Origin: Planctomycetales bacterium 71-10
GTDB taxonomy: Bacteria > Planctomycetota > Planctomycetia > Isosphaerales > Isosphaeraceae
Reading direction: 5' to 3'
Length of the DNA stretch: 64,000 nt
Assembly (NCBI GenBank): GCA_001898385.1
Contig: MKTT01000078.1
Coordinates: 30,602 to 94,601, forward strand
Positions 54,805 through 63,977 of this stretch are shown here, piece after piece. The position numbers and the translations under genes were made by a program. The notes beneath the pieces were generated by a model. That model ran no database searches and was not told the DNA's origin. It saw only the letters and a list, made by a program, of their open reading frames with translations. Within the stretch, counting starts at the first letter, position 1. Each line of letters starts with the position of its first letter.

Positions 54805-56259
54805 ATGAATCGACGCCTGGGCTTGCTGATTGTCGCCACGACCCTCGCCGCCGCCGCGCCCGCCCGCGCGGAGGAGGTCGGCGACTTCTACAACGTCGCC
54901 GCCCCGGACGGGGCCGACCCGTTCGTCTACCGCCACGCCGACGGCTGGTATTACGACGCCCACTCGACCGGCGGGGAGGTGTTGCTGCGGCGCTCGCGGA
55001 CGATCTCCGCCCTGGGGGGTGGCGAGGACCGCGTCGCCTGGCGGCCCCCGCCCGGGACGGCCTACAGCCGCGAGCTGTGGGCCCCGGAGGTCCACTTCCT
55101 CCGCGGCAAATGGTACATCTACGTCGCGGCCGACGACGGCGACAACGCCAACCATCGCATGTACGCCCTGGAGAACCCCGCCGCCGACCCCTTCGAAGGC
55201 GAGTTCACCCTCAAGGGGAAGGTCGCCGACCGCGACGCCGACCGCTGGGCCATCGACGGCACCGTCCTGACGACGGGCGAAGGCGACGCCGAACGCCTGT
55301 ACTTCGTCTGGTCGGGCTGGGCGGGCTCCGTGAACGTCGACCAGCGGATCTACATCGCCCCCATGAGCGACCCGGTCACGATCTCCGGGCCCCGCGTGGA
55401 GCTGTCGCGGCCGACCTTCGACTGGGAGAAGGCCGCCGGGCCGCCGACGATCAACGAGGGCCCGCAGGCGCTCGCGCGCGACGGCCGGACGTTCCTCGTC
55501 TACTCCGCGGCCGGGAGCTGGAGCGACTCCTACTGCCTGGGCCTGCTGGCCCTGGAGCCCGGCGCGGATCCGCTCGACCCCAGGTCCTGGACGAAGTCCC
55601 CCCGGCCGGTGTTCGAAAGCGGCGGCGGGGTCGTGGCGCCGGGGCACTGCTCGTTCACGAAGTCGCCCGACGGCTCGCAGGACTGGATCGTCTTCCACGC
55701 GGCCAAGCGCGCCGGCTCGGGCTGGTCGCGGTCGGTCCGGGCGCAGCCGTTCGGCTGGGGCCGGGACGGCGCCCCCGACTTCGGCCGGCCGATCCCGCCC
55801 GACCGCCCCATCCCCCTCCCCGCCGGCGAGCCGGGACGGCTGCGGCTGGAGGCCGAAGGCGCGCGGCTGGACGGCGGCGCGCGGGCCGTCGCCGACCCGA
55901 CTTGCTCGGGCGGCTCGAAGGCGGCCCTGGGAGACCCGAAGGCCCGCGCCGGGTTCGACGTGACCGTCGCCGAGGCGGGCGTCTACGTCGCGGCGATCCG
56001 CTATCACGCCGACACCGCGAAACGAGGGGGCCCGCGCCTGAACATCCTGGTCGACGATCGCCCGGCCGCGACGGCCCCCCTGCCGGACTCGGGCGGGCGA
56101 TGGTCGAACGCCTTCGTCCGGCTCGCGCTCAAGCGGGGCCCTAACCGGGTCGCCGTCGCGGCGGAGGGGGGCCGGGCCGGCGTCGACTGCCTCGACGTCG
56201 TCCTCGACCCGCTGGCCGGGGTGCCGACGCCCGTCGCGCGGGGCCGGGGACGGCGGTGA
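54805..56259 (+). CDS. Exported glycoside hydrolase family 43 with carbohydrate-binding tail
   Basis: A 484-aa protein with a signal peptide (cut near 'APARAEE'). The five-bladed beta-propeller of GH43 shows its three acidic residues: Asp in 'GADPFVYRHADGWYYD' (about residue 38), Asp in 'DRWAIDGTVLTTG' (about 152) and Glu in 'INEGPQALARDGRTFLVYSA' (about 217). GH43 enzymes act on arabinan, xylan or galactan side chains. From about residue 340 a CBM6/CBM35-like beta-sandwich follows (RLRLEAEGARLDGGA ... AGVYVAAIRYHAD). A near-perfect Shine-Dalgarno sequence, AAGGAGGT, lies five bases before ATG 54805. The gene is divergent from the sigma-thioredoxin fusion. Confidence 0.9.
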   Translation: MNRRLGLLIVATTLAAAAPARAEEVGDFYNVAAPDGADPFVYRHADGWYYDAHSTGGEVLLRRSRTISALGGGEDRVAWRPPPGTAYSRELWAPEVHFLRGKWYIYVAADDGDNANHRMYALENPAADPFEGEFTLKGKVADRDADRWAIDGTVLTTGEGDAERLYFVWSGWAGSVNVDQRIYIAPMSDPVTISGPRVELSRPTFDWEKAAGPPTINEGPQALARDGRTFLVYSAAGSWSDSYCLGLLALEPGADPLDPRSWTKSPRPVFESGGGVVAPGHCSFTKSPDGSQDWIVFHAAKRAGSGWSRSVRAQPFGWGRDGAPDFGRPIPPDRPIPLPAGEPGRLRLEAEGARLDGGARAVADPTCSGGSKAALGDPKARAGFDVTVAEAGVYVAAIRYHADTAKRGGPRLNILVDDRPAATAPLPDSGGRWSNAFVRLALKRGPNRVAVAAEGGRAGVDCLDVVLDPLAGVPTPVARGRGRR

Positions 56260-56267
56260 ACGTCATC

Positions 56268-56279
56268 GCCCCGCGGGGC
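56268..56279. terminator. Palindrome between convergent genes
   Basis: GCCCCGCGGGGC is an exact palindrome in the 23-bp gap between two convergent stop codons. A short bidirectional transcription-stop hairpin is possible; no T-run follows. Confidence 0.3.
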
Positions 56280-56282
56280 CGG

Positions 56283-56999
56283 TCAGGCCGCGCGACGTCG
56301 CCGCGCCGACCACGCGAGCGGGGCCGCGCCCAGGCCGAGCATCAGGATCGCGCCGGGCTCGGGGACGGCGGTGGAGATCGTCACGGTGTCGCCCGTCTGG
56401 TCGTATCTCGCGCCCCCGATCGTGTGCGCGTGGATCTCGTAACCGAAGGTCATCGAGAAGTTCGGGCCCAGGTCGGGGAGGAGCGCCGTGTAGACCTGGA
56501 AGATCCCCAGGAACAGGGGCGTCGCACCCGGATCGTCCGGGACCGAGGCCGGGCCCGCATCCCCGGGCACGAACTTGAAGGTGACGTCGGTGATGGGCAC
56601 CGTCGGCGGCGGGTCGCCGGGGACCCAGGGCGTGGGCCAGGGACCCGAGTCGGCAGGGTCGGACATGCGGTGGGAGATGACCCAGCCGGCGCCGGCCAGC
56701 TGGCCGACCTCCCCGGCGTAGTCCGGCGCGTACGTGCCCGTCACCAGCGGCGCGCCGAGCAGCCCCTTGAGGATGATGCTGTCGCCCAGATGCAGCGAAT
56801 ACCCCGGCTGGAGGTAGGCCGCGAAGTTGTAGATGTACACGGGGTCCCCCACCGGGGTGATCCCCGGCCTGTTGGGGGGCTGGGTGATGATGACGGCCTT
56901 CAGGCCCGCCGCGCGGGCGTCCGAGGCCAGCATCGTCGCCAGCGCCGCCGCCAGCACGGCCGCGGACGGGCGAATCAAGGGCCGGTGCGTTCCATTCAT
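56283..56999 (-). CDS. PEP-CTERM sorting-domain protein
   Basis: A 238-aa protein. Signal peptide cut near 'DARAAG' (about residue 31). The body is beta-rich (VIITQPPNRPGITPVGDPVY, YAPDYAGEVGQ, VTFKFVPGDAGPASVPDDPG) and resembles no family I can name. The sorting signal is at 211-238: VPEPGAILMLGLGAAPLAWS and ARRRRAA. The ATG at 56999 follows GGGAGA at five bases. The gene converges with GH43 and is divergent from the choice-of-anchor protein, with 678 bp between the start codons. Confidence 0.85.
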   Translation of the reverse strand: MNGTHRPLIRPSAAVLAAALATMLASDARAAGLKAVIITQPPNRPGITPVGDPVYIYNFAAYLQPGYSLHLGDSIILKGLLGAPLVTGTYAPDYAGEVGQLAGAGWVISHRMSDPADSGPWPTPWVPGDPPPTVPITDVTFKFVPGDAGPASVPDDPGATPLFLGIFQVYTALLPDLGPNFSMTFGYEIHAHTIGGARYDQTGDTVTISTAVPEPGAILMLGLGAAPLAWSARRRRAA

Positions 57000-57677
57000 C
57001 GATGTCTCCCGGTCGTCGAAGGAAGGGCGATAAACCAGATGAGGCTTGCGACGTCGCCGCCGGGCTCCATCCCCGGCGCGAGGGAGGGTGGAAGGTGCCG
57101 GGCGCCTCGGCGCCGGCTCGGCGTCGCGGAATCGTCCGCGACCGGAGGCGTATCGTTCATGGCCCCCGCATTCTAGAAGGCGGCCTGCAATCCTTGCAAG
57201 GATGCCCATGCGTCTGCGATGCGAATGATCAACATCGGAGCCGAGGTCGTTCCGCCAGGATGCCATGAAATGAGGTTTGGAATCGATATCGTCAAAAAAA
57301 GGCGATCGCCCGCGGAGCCTTGAATCCGAGCTTCGGGCCGTGTGACGTTCCCGATGTCCCGAGTGACATTTTTCAGGAATCCGACGCTCCAGGCAAGAAG
57401 TTTTAGGATGATTTTTGGACGATCTCTCGCCCCGCGCGATCTGGGGCGGTCGGCGTCCGTCTCGGCGCGACGCGCGTCGAGGATCGTCGACGCGCCCCGG
57501 CCCCGGCTCGGAATCCTCGGGCCGATCGGCCATTCGCGACGTAATGTTCTTTCAGGAAGCTCGACGCCAATAGGCGAGCGGCCGGTCGACGACGACGGCC
57601 CGACACCCTCGCCATTTCGGCGCCCTGCGGGCCCGTCTCGGGGCCCGGCGGCGCCTCCACACCGACAGGAACCTGAC
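57000..57677. other. 678-bp divergent intergenic region
   Basis: Between two PEP-CTERM genes read in opposite directions. AT-richer stretches occur at about 57278-57300 (ATATCGTCAAAAAAAGG) and 57365-57425 (ACATTTTTCAGG, AGTTTTAGGATGATTTTTGG). A small inverted pair, ATGTC (57354) and GACAT (57365), is the only other structure I see. It probably holds promoters for both genes. No gene is supported. Confidence 0.45.
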
Positions 57678-58616
57678 ATGCCTTCCACGACGGGTTGGAA
57701 GTCCGCGCTCGCGGCTGCGCTCGCCTGCCTGGGGATCTCCGCGACGGCCACGGCGGGCCCGCTGGGGGTCGCCGGCGGATACGGCGAGTTCGTCTTCGGC
57801 GACCTGACGCGGCAAAACACCAGTTCGGGAGGGGCGATCGCCGTCGGCGGCGACGCCACCCTCGCCAACATGAGGATCGGGGGCTCGCCCTCGGCGGGCC
57901 TGGTGGTCGGCGGCGACCTGAGCTGGAAGCAGGGGAGCCTGGGGAGCGGCGCCGTGTCCGTGGGCGGCGGTGCCTCCACGAAGAACGTGAGCCTGCCCGG
58001 CGGGACCAAGGTCGACGCGGGAGCCCTGCCCATCGACTTCAAGTCGGCCCGATCCTACCTGGAGGAATTCTCCCGGGCCCAGTACGGCCCCGGCGACGCG
58101 AAGGCGTCGTACGACGGCTATTACTGGTACAAGTTCGGCTCCGCCGACGCCAAGGGCCTCCAGGTGGTGGAGGTCGACGCCAAGGCGCTGGGCGGCAAGG
58201 GGTTGCAGGTCGCCGGCCAGGCCGGGTCGACCGTGATCGTCAACGTGCTGGGGGATGCGGCCTCGTTCAGCAACATGCAGGTGCAGCTCTCCGGCGGGAT
58301 CGCGGCGTCGAACGTCCTCTGGAACTTCGTCGAGGCCACCTCGCTGAAGCTCTCCAGCGTGGGGTGGGCCGGCACGATCCTGGCGCCCCGGGCCCTCGTG
58401 ACCTTCGACAACGGCCAGCTCACCGGGGCGATGATCGCCGCCGGCCTGAAGGGGACGGGGACGGTCAACGTCGATTCCGGCGGCAAGTCGGCCCTGTTCG
58501 CCGGCGACGCCCGGTCGTTCCAGGCGGTCGCCTCCACCCCGGAGCCGGCCGGGATCGCCATGCTGGGGACGGCCCTGGCCGTCGGCCTGGGCATCGCGGC
58601 CGGGCGGCGGAAGTGA
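57678..58616 (+). CDS. Choice-of-anchor A family protein with PEP-CTERM signal
   Basis: A 312-aa exported protein. Signal peptide cut near 'ATATAGPLG'. The body has the 'choice-of-anchor A' pattern of short Gly-rich beta turns: FVFGDLTRQNTSSGGAIAVG, GSPSAGLVVGGDLSWKQGSL, VIVNVLGDAASFSNMQVQLS, VLWNFVEATSLKLSSVGWAG, then 'TILAPRALVTFDNGQLTGAM'. Such proteins are thought to be surface adhesins whose anchoring differs between phyla. The C-terminal PEP-CTERM signal is 'TPEPAGIAMLGTALAVGLGI' and 'AAGRRK'. ACAGGA precedes ATG 57678. Confidence 0.9.
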   Translation: MPSTTGWKSALAAALACLGISATATAGPLGVAGGYGEFVFGDLTRQNTSSGGAIAVGGDATLANMRIGGSPSAGLVVGGDLSWKQGSLGSGAVSVGGGASTKNVSLPGGTKVDAGALPIDFKSARSYLEEFSRAQYGPGDAKASYDGYYWYKFGSADAKGLQVVEVDAKALGGKGLQVAGQAGSTVIVNVLGDAASFSNMQVQLSGGIAASNVLWNFVEATSLKLSSVGWAGTILAPRALVTFDNGQLTGAMIAAGLKGTGTVNVDSGGKSALFAGDARSFQAVASTPEPAGIAMLGTALAVGLGIAAGRRK

Positions 58617-58629
58617 GCGGGCCGCGGGC

Positions 58630-58662
58630 GGAGGCCGCCGCGAGGGGTCGCGGCCGGCCTCC
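58630..58662. terminator. Bidirectional hairpin between convergent genes
   Basis: GGAGGCC-GCCGCGA (58630-58643) pairs with TCGCGGC-(C)-GGCCTCC (58648-58662): 14 base pairs with one bulged base and a GGGG loop. It lies in the 58-bp gap between the choice-of-anchor stop and the GH78 stop, a place that suits a terminator for both. Confidence 0.55.
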
Positions 58663-58674
58663 GAAGGCCGCGGC

Positions 58675-61614
58675 TCAGGGGGCGGGCTTGCCGTTGAAGG
58701 TCGCGGGCCTGCCGGCCGTCTCCGGGTTGCGGGCGAACTTCAGGGCCACGCCCTCGGGGGCCGTCGCCTCGATCGCCAGGACGCCCTTCTCGTCGACCTT
58801 CCACGAGACCGAGACCTTCCCCCTGGGCGTGACGACCGCCCCGCGGGCCCACGAGAGGCCGGACGGCCTCGGGTTGATCTCGAACGCCGACGAGCCGGGG
58901 GCCGTCGGCCGGATCCCCAGGATGATCCGAGGCAGGTAGAGGTTCGGGGCCGACGACCAGGCGTGGCAGTGGCTGCGGGTCGGGAAGCCCCCCGCGCCGG
59001 TGGTCCCGCTGGCGAAGCTCTCCCACACGGTGCTGGCGCCGGCCTCCAGCATGGGGAGGTAGTTCTTGTAGATCTCCGCGACGATGGCGTCCTCGCGGCC
59101 CAGGGCCTCCATCGCCCCGTAATGGTACAGGGCGGCGAACGGCGACCCCACGCGGACCATCCCCTCGGGCGGCGTCAGGACGTTCCGCGCCGCGGCCTCG
59201 CGGTTCGCCGGGTCGATCGCGCCGAACAGGATCGCCAGGAAGCTCGTGTGCTGGCTGACGGAGTCGCTGGCCTTGCCGTCGTCGTGGACCGAGTCCGGGT
59301 ACGCCCCCTTCTTCGCGTCCCACAGGGCGTTCACGCCCGCGACCAGCCGGGCGCGGGTGGCCTTCAGCCAGTCGTCGTGCGCGCGGTCGCCCAGCGCCTC
59401 GGCCGACTTCAGCGCCGCGTCGATCGCGCCGATGAAGAACAGGCTGTTGTGCAGCACGGTCTTGCGGTTCTGGTCCAGGCCCGACCAGTCGAAGAAGTTC
59501 CAGAACGGGCCGCTCATCAGGCCGTCGGCGCCGATCATCTTCTCCGCGCCTTCCAGGTTCTTCAGCGCGGCGGGGTGGAAGGCGCGCAGGGTTTCCAGGT
59601 CGCCGGTGTACCAGTAGTAGTCCCAGATGGAGATCCCCCAGAGGAAGCTCCAGGCCGGGATGAGGACGTCCCAGCTCGACGGCGTCTGGCAGCCGGCGAT
59701 CGGGTAGCGCCCCAGCGACTCGGCCGTGATCCGGATGCAGCGCCGGGCCAGGTCGGCCGCCCCGAAGACCTGGAACGCCAGCAGCGACTCGTTGCGGGCG
59801 TCGCCGACCCAGTGGGTCTGCTCGTACAGCGGGCAGTCGGTGAACGTGTCCTCCATGCAGAGCTTGAGCGTCCGCGTGGAGATGAACCAGATCCGGTCCA
59901 GCCGCGTGTCGCTGCACGCGAAGCTCCCCGCCTGGTCCACCGGGTAGGTCGACTCGATCAGGCGGAAGTTCCGGATCGTCGCCGGGGTCCTCTGGTTGCG
60001 CAGGGTGATGAACACGTAGCGGCCCGACCGGCGCTTCAGCGATGTGAACGTGTTCACGCCCCGCTTGGTGACGTAGCGCATGCCGTTGCGGTTGCCGCCC
60101 GGGAACTGGACGCGGCCGTCGGGGGCGATGTACTCGACGCTGAAGACGTCGACCGCGACGCCGGCGTCGGCGACCAGCTCGAAGTCGTAGTAGCCGACGT
60201 TCTGCACGCCGAGGTCGTACATCAGCTCCACGTCGCCGTCGGGGCTGGGGTTGACGACGGTCGTCGTCGGGGACTCGTGGTTCAGGGCCTGGGGGTCGAC
60301 GACCAGCTCGTCGGCCTTGCCGACGACCCTGCGGCCGGTGAACTGCCAGTACGGGTCCTGCACGAACATCTCGTCGAACGGCAGGCGCCTGACGCGGTCG
60401 CCCAGCTTCGCCTTCAGGTCGTCGGCCGTCTTCACGGCGGCCAGCAGCTCGGCCTTCTCGGCCTCGTAGCCCCGCTGGGCTTTCGCGGCGGCGGGTCGGA
60501 GTCCCAGGTCGGGCCAGGCCAGGTCGTCCTCGGCGACGTCGTACCCGGGGAAGGCGACGTAGCAGAACGGGTTCGACGGGTCGTCGCCGGCCGGGTTGGC
60601 CAGGCGGAAGCCCTTCGGCTCGACGAACCGGACGGCCTTCTCCTTGTCGTGGCCGAAGATGTTGCGGACGATCCCCAGCAGCAGGTGCCTGCCGGCCGCC
60701 AGCTTGAAGACGCCGTCCTTCGCGCGGGCGCCGTCGACGGCCACGTCGACGTTCTCGTCCTGCACGCGGACCTCGCACGGGGCGTCGTTGACGATCATCG
60801 TGGCCAGGCCACCGGCGCAGCTCACGTTGCGATTCGCCTCGATCAGCCCGGGGTGGGCCAGGCGGGCGGCGGGCAGGCAGAAGTTCCAGCCGTCGGCGCG
60901 GACGACGTTCGCCCCCAGGAAGGTCCGGAAGGCGAACGGCTGGCGGGTCATCAGGGCGACGTCGCGCGGGTTGAGCCCCTGCCACGGGCCCCCCTCCGTG
61001 GTCGCAACGACCTTCGCGGGCGCGTACCGGGGGGCGGCCTCCAGCGTGGCGTCGTACAACTCGGCCGGCTCCATCTGGATGCTGACCTTGGGCGTGTTGC
61101 GGATCCACGCCTCGGCCGGCGCCGCCTCCCACGACTCGTCGCTGACGACCGTCACGGTCCGCTCGTCCCCCTGGCGGACGTCGAGCTGCACCAGCAGCCC
61201 CGGACGCCGGGGCACGCGGTGGAAGTCGCCCACGCCGTAGTAGCGGGCCACCACGGAGACCTCGTTGCGGCCGTCGCGCAGGTAGGGCGTGACGTCGAAG
61301 TCGTCGTACTGGAAGTGCTCCGGCCAGGCGCGCCCGGGGCCGTCGTTGACCCATCGGCCGTTGATCGACAGCCGGTAGAAGCTGTCGGCCGAGATCCGGA
61401 TCCGGCCCCGCAGCGGCAGGTCGATCGTGAATTCCTTCCGCGCCAGGATGGTCTGGTTGTAGGGGTTCGTCTCCTCCTGGTCGATCCAGATCCAGCCCGC
61501 CGTCAGCGGGCCCCCCGGTGCGGCCGGCTCCGCCCCCCTCGCCCCGACGACCCCCGCCGAGGCGGCCAGCCCCAGACCCAGCCACAACGCCAACGCCGCT
61601 CGCCACGTTCTCAT
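58675..61614 (-). CDS. Alpha-L-rhamnosidase, glycoside hydrolase family 78, exported
   Basis: A 979-aa protein with a signal peptide (cut near 'VVGARGAEP'). The N-terminal beta-sandwich (about 30-185) has WIWIDQEETNPYNQTIL and RISADSFYRLSINGRWVNDG, which is the usual GH78 accessory domain. The (alpha/alpha)6 catalytic domain starts at about 600: 'FTDCPLYEQTHWVGDARNES' is the family's central DCP..E...GDA pattern with the catalytic acids, and 'DVLIPAWSFLWGISIWDYYWYTGD' is also conserved. The enzyme removes terminal alpha-L-rhamnose from glycans outside the cytoplasm. It fits rhaB, 21 kb away. The ATG at 61614 follows GGAAGG. Confidence 0.93.
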   Translation of the reverse strand: MRTWRAALALWLGLGLAASAGVVGARGAEPAAPGGPLTAGWIWIDQEETNPYNQTILARKEFTIDLPLRGRIRISADSFYRLSINGRWVNDGPGRAWPEHFQYDDFDVTPYLRDGRNEVSVVARYYGVGDFHRVPRRPGLLVQLDVRQGDERTVTVVSDESWEAAPAEAWIRNTPKVSIQMEPAELYDATLEAAPRYAPAKVVATTEGGPWQGLNPRDVALMTRQPFAFRTFLGANVVRADGWNFCLPAARLAHPGLIEANRNVSCAGGLATMIVNDAPCEVRVQDENVDVAVDGARAKDGVFKLAAGRHLLLGIVRNIFGHDKEKAVRFVEPKGFRLANPAGDDPSNPFCYVAFPGYDVAEDDLAWPDLGLRPAAAKAQRGYEAEKAELLAAVKTADDLKAKLGDRVRRLPFDEMFVQDPYWQFTGRRVVGKADELVVDPQALNHESPTTTVVNPSPDGDVELMYDLGVQNVGYYDFELVADAGVAVDVFSVEYIAPDGRVQFPGGNRNGMRYVTKRGVNTFTSLKRRSGRYVFITLRNQRTPATIRNFRLIESTYPVDQAGSFACSDTRLDRIWFISTRTLKLCMEDTFTDCPLYEQTHWVGDARNESLLAFQVFGAADLARRCIRITAESLGRYPIAGCQTPSSWDVLIPAWSFLWGISIWDYYWYTGDLETLRAFHPAALKNLEGAEKMIGADGLMSGPFWNFFDWSGLDQNRKTVLHNSLFFIGAIDAALKSAEALGDRAHDDWLKATRARLVAGVNALWDAKKGAYPDSVHDDGKASDSVSQHTSFLAILFGAIDPANREAAARNVLTPPEGMVRVGSPFAALYHYGAMEALGREDAIVAEIYKNYLPMLEAGASTVWESFASGTTGAGGFPTRSHCHAWSSAPNLYLPRIILGIRPTAPGSSAFEINPRPSGLSWARGAVVTPRGKVSVSWKVDEKGVLAIEATAPEGVALKFARNPETAGRPATFNGKPAP

Positions 61615-61777
61615 CGCGATGCCTTCCGTGCCGTGCCCAACTTGCCCCGCGGCGACCGCCGCGCCTCGCACCGGGCCGATGATACACCCCCGGCGGGGCC
61701 GATCCCAGGCGTCGGCGCGACTTCGGAAACTTCCCGAGCCCGCGCGGAATCCTGAAATCCCCTGCGCCGCCCCGGCG

Positions 61778-61809
61778 ACCGTACCTGAGACCGCACCGTT
61801 CTTTGACAA
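61778..61809 (-). promoter_or_regulatory. Promoter-like element of the GH78 gene
   Basis: Minus strand: CGGGTTGTCAAAGAACG followed 12 bases later by CAGGTACGGT and later by GGGGATTTCAGGATTCCGCG. It matches the element at 17851-17881 in content and order. The distance to the start codon is about 165 bases. Confidence 0.4.
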
Positions 61810-61861
61810 CCCGGAGGGCATCGAGGAAGACGTCGCGGCGTGGTGATGCCGTGGGATGAGC

Positions 61862-61978
61862 GTGCTCCGTCGAAACCATGGGAGCGTGAGCATGAATCCC
61901 CCCTTCTCCCCTTGAGGGAGAAGGACGCTTGTCATCACCATATTCGAGGTGTTCTCGACGGAGCGTCACGAGCGGAGA
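61862..61978. repeat. Repeat family 2, two facing copies
   Basis: The left copy reads GTGCTCCGTCGAAACCATGG, then GAGCGTGAGCATGAATCCCC and CCTTCTCCCCTTGAGG; the right copy is inverted and more diverged (ATTCGAGGTGTTCTCGACGG, then AGCGTCACG). They share the CCTTCTCCCCTTGAGGGAGA centre and so form a large imperfect palindrome. Confidence 0.65.
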
Positions 61979-62303
61979 ACACACATCGATTTCGACGAAC
62001 GAACCCGACTGAATTCGCTGCAAGTCGAATCTGAATAGTGATTTGCGTCGAAGCAAGCTGGCGGGTTCGTCGCGAACGGAGCCAGATCGGGAGCGTGTCG
62101 GCCTATCTCGCCGTCATCATCGTCGTCATCCGAGATGGGAACCGCGCGCGGGGGCGGAATTTTTCAAGTGGGGGGGCTCACACGCCGATCCTGGTTGGAC
62201 AGGTCCGGGCGCGAATATGCCGATGGAATCGGTCGGGGGGATCGCAATGGTGGTCCGACCGGATTCGCGCCGGGTTTGCCAGGAGCCGGGAGGCGAGGAA
62301 GTC

Positions 62304-63977
62304 ATGTCGCACGAGGAACTTGCGGGCGGCCAGGCCCGCAACGCCAAGCGTCGCAAGGTCGAATTCCGGACCACCCTGGAGGATCTGGAAGGGCGCCTCC
62401 TCCTGTCGGCGGCCCGGGCCGTGCGGCCGAAGCATGCGGTGCCCCTGGTCCGCCAGCAGGGCCAGGGGGCGACGGCCCGGCTCAAGGCCCAGGCCCTGCA
62501 ACGCGCCGCCATGACGGCCGCCCGCCAGCAGCAGGCCGCGACGCGCCTGGCCGCCATGGGCGGGATGCGGATGCGCGGGGGCTTCCGGGTGAACGTCAAC
62601 CCGACGATCAACGTCAACCCGACGATCAACGTCGGCGGCCCGACGTCCAACTCGAACAGCAATCCGAACGTCAACGTCCCCGTCACCACCGCCCCGGCCG
62701 CCGGCTCGACGACCACCACGCCCCCGGCGTCGCAGACGGCCCCGACCACGACGACGCCGTCGACCACCACCCCCGCGACGACGACGCCCGCGCCCACCAC
62801 GCCGACGACCCCCACCCGGCCGACCCCCACCCGGCCCGGCAACACCGGCTCGTGGACCGACATCACCCGCCCCGGCGGCTCGACCCCCAAGCCGACGACC
62901 CCGACCACGCCGACGAAGCCGACCACGCCCACGACCCCGACGACCCCGACCACGCCGACGAAGCCGACCACGCCCACGCCGTCGAAGCCGACCACCCCCA
63001 CGCCGACCACCCCGACCACGCCCACGCCGACCACGCCGTCGAAGCCCGCGCCGACGTTCCCCGACGGGACCATCCTGCGGGACGAGCAGACGGGCGAGCT
63101 GGGGTACTACAGCCAGGGCAAGCGGGGCCTGATCTCGCCGCCGGTCGCCGCCAAGATGGGGCTGGCGGTCGAGCAGACGAAGGCCGTGTCGACCGACGAC
63201 TTCCAGGCGGTGCCGAAGGGGCCCGACTACTACCCCGACGGCATGTTCGTCCGCAGCGACCAGACGGGGGAGATCAGCCGATACTCCGGCGGCAAGTTCC
63301 ACGTCGTCTCGACGCCCGTCTCGGCGTACCTGGGCATCGGCGTCGACTCCGTCGCCACCATCCCCGCGGCGCAGTACGGCAACACGCCCAAGGGGGACGA
63401 CTACTTCCCCGAGAACCTGCTGATCCAGAACCAGCAGACCGGGGAGGTCGACATCTATCAGGGGGGCCAGCGGCACTGGATCTCCGTGCCGGTGGCGTCG
63501 CGGATGAACATCCAGGCGGGCCAGCTCGTCGTCATCAGCCCGTCCCAGTTCAACGGGATCGCCCAGGGCAAGGACTACTTCCCCGAGGGCGTCTACCTCC
63601 AGAACCAGGATTCCGGCGAGATCGCCCGCTACGAAGGGGGCAAGCTCCGCCTCGTCTCGTCGCCGGTGGCCTCCAAGCTGGGGCTGACGGCGTCCGACCT
63701 GATCTCGGTCTCCCCGTCGCAGTACAAGGCCGTCGAGAAGGGGGCGGATTACTTCGAGGAGGGGATGTTCCTGAAGAACAACCAGACCGACGAGCTGGCC
63801 AACTACTCCGGCGGCCGGCGCCACTGGGTCTCGTCGCCGGTCGCGACCCAGATCAACCTGACCGACGCCATGGTCACGACCATCGGCGCCGACCAGTTCA
63901 ACGCCATCCCCCGCGGCGGCGACTACACGCCGCCCCCGCCCGTCGCGACCGACACGACCCCGGCCGCCGAGGCCTGA
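62304..63977 (+). CDS. Surface protein with five 58-residue repeats and a Thr/Pro linker
   Basis: A 557-aa protein. Residues about 24-35 (TLEDLEGRLLLS) are the planctomycete export motif. A basic Gln/Ala-rich helix follows (about 40-90), then a short 'NVNPTI' duplication, a Thr/Pro linker (about 128-251) and five repeats of exactly 58 residues (252-541). Each runs like 'FPEG...QNQ.TGEI..Y.GGK...VSSPVASK.G....', then 'S..QF.A...G.DY'. I do not recognise the repeat as a named family; its regular strands suggest a beta-propeller or beta-solenoid. A short Pro-rich tail ends the protein. GGGAGGCGAGGAAGTC precedes ATG 62304. It is likely displayed on the cell surface and may bind glycans or other proteins. 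Confidence 0.85.
   Translation: MSHEELAGGQARNAKRRKVEFRTTLEDLEGRLLLSAARAVRPKHAVPLVRQQGQGATARLKAQALQRAAMTAARQQQAATRLAAMGGMRMRGGFRVNVNPTINVNPTINVGGPTSNSNSNPNVNVPVTTAPAAGSTTTTPPASQTAPTTTTPSTTTPATTTPAPTTPTTPTRPTPTRPGNTGSWTDITRPGGSTPKPTTPTTPTKPTTPTTPTTPTTPTKPTTPTPSKPTTPTPTTPTTPTPTTPSKPAPTFPDGTILRDEQTGELGYYSQGKRGLISPPVAAKMGLAVEQTKAVSTDDFQAVPKGPDYYPDGMFVRSDQTGEISRYSGGKFHVVSTPVSAYLGIGVDSVATIPAAQYGNTPKGDDYFPENLLIQNQQTGEVDIYQGGQRHWISVPVASRMNIQAGQLVVISPSQFNGIAQGKDYFPEGVYLQNQDSGEIARYEGGKLRLVSSPVASKLGLTASDLISVSPSQYKAVEKGADYFEEGMFLKNNQTDELANYSGGRRHWVSSPVATQINLTDAMVTTIGADQFNAIPRGGDYTPPPPVATDTTPAAEA
62676..63056 (+). repeat. Thr/Pro-coding low-complexity DNA with 45-bp periodicity
   Basis: ACG/ACC Thr and CCG/CCC Pro codons alternate for about 125 residues. 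Two identical 35-base stretches at 62899-62933 and 62944-62978 show a recent 45-bp duplication. This part codes the linker of the surface protein and is likely to vary in length between strains. Confidence 0.75.
63057..63926 (+). repeat. Five tandem 174-bp units (58 codons each)
   Basis: The units begin at 63057, 63231, 63405, 63579 and 63753. They have no insertions or deletions relative to each other, while their protein identity looks only moderate, so the spacing is under structural constraint. Invariant positions include G and Y in the central 'TGE..Y..G' part and 'G.DY' at the end. Confidence 0.85.

Larger units (their letters stand above)
61615..62303. other. 689-bp divergent intergenic region
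   Basis: Holds the promoter-like element (61778-61809) of the GH78 gene and a pair of facing family-2 repeats (61862-61978). The part from 61985 to 62300 is lower in GC near 62000-62045 and may contain the promoter of the repeat-protein gene. No gene is supported. Confidence 0.45.

Noticed and set aside
62888..63050. Regular short repeats that look like a CRISPR array
   Set aside because: The spacing is short, there are no unique spacers, and the sequence is in frame as the Thr/Pro linker of a protein.
62178..63824. A Gly/Arg-rich frame antisense to the repeat-protein gene
   Set aside because: It is the antisense of ACG/CCG and GGC codon repeats, has low complexity and no recognisable start signal.
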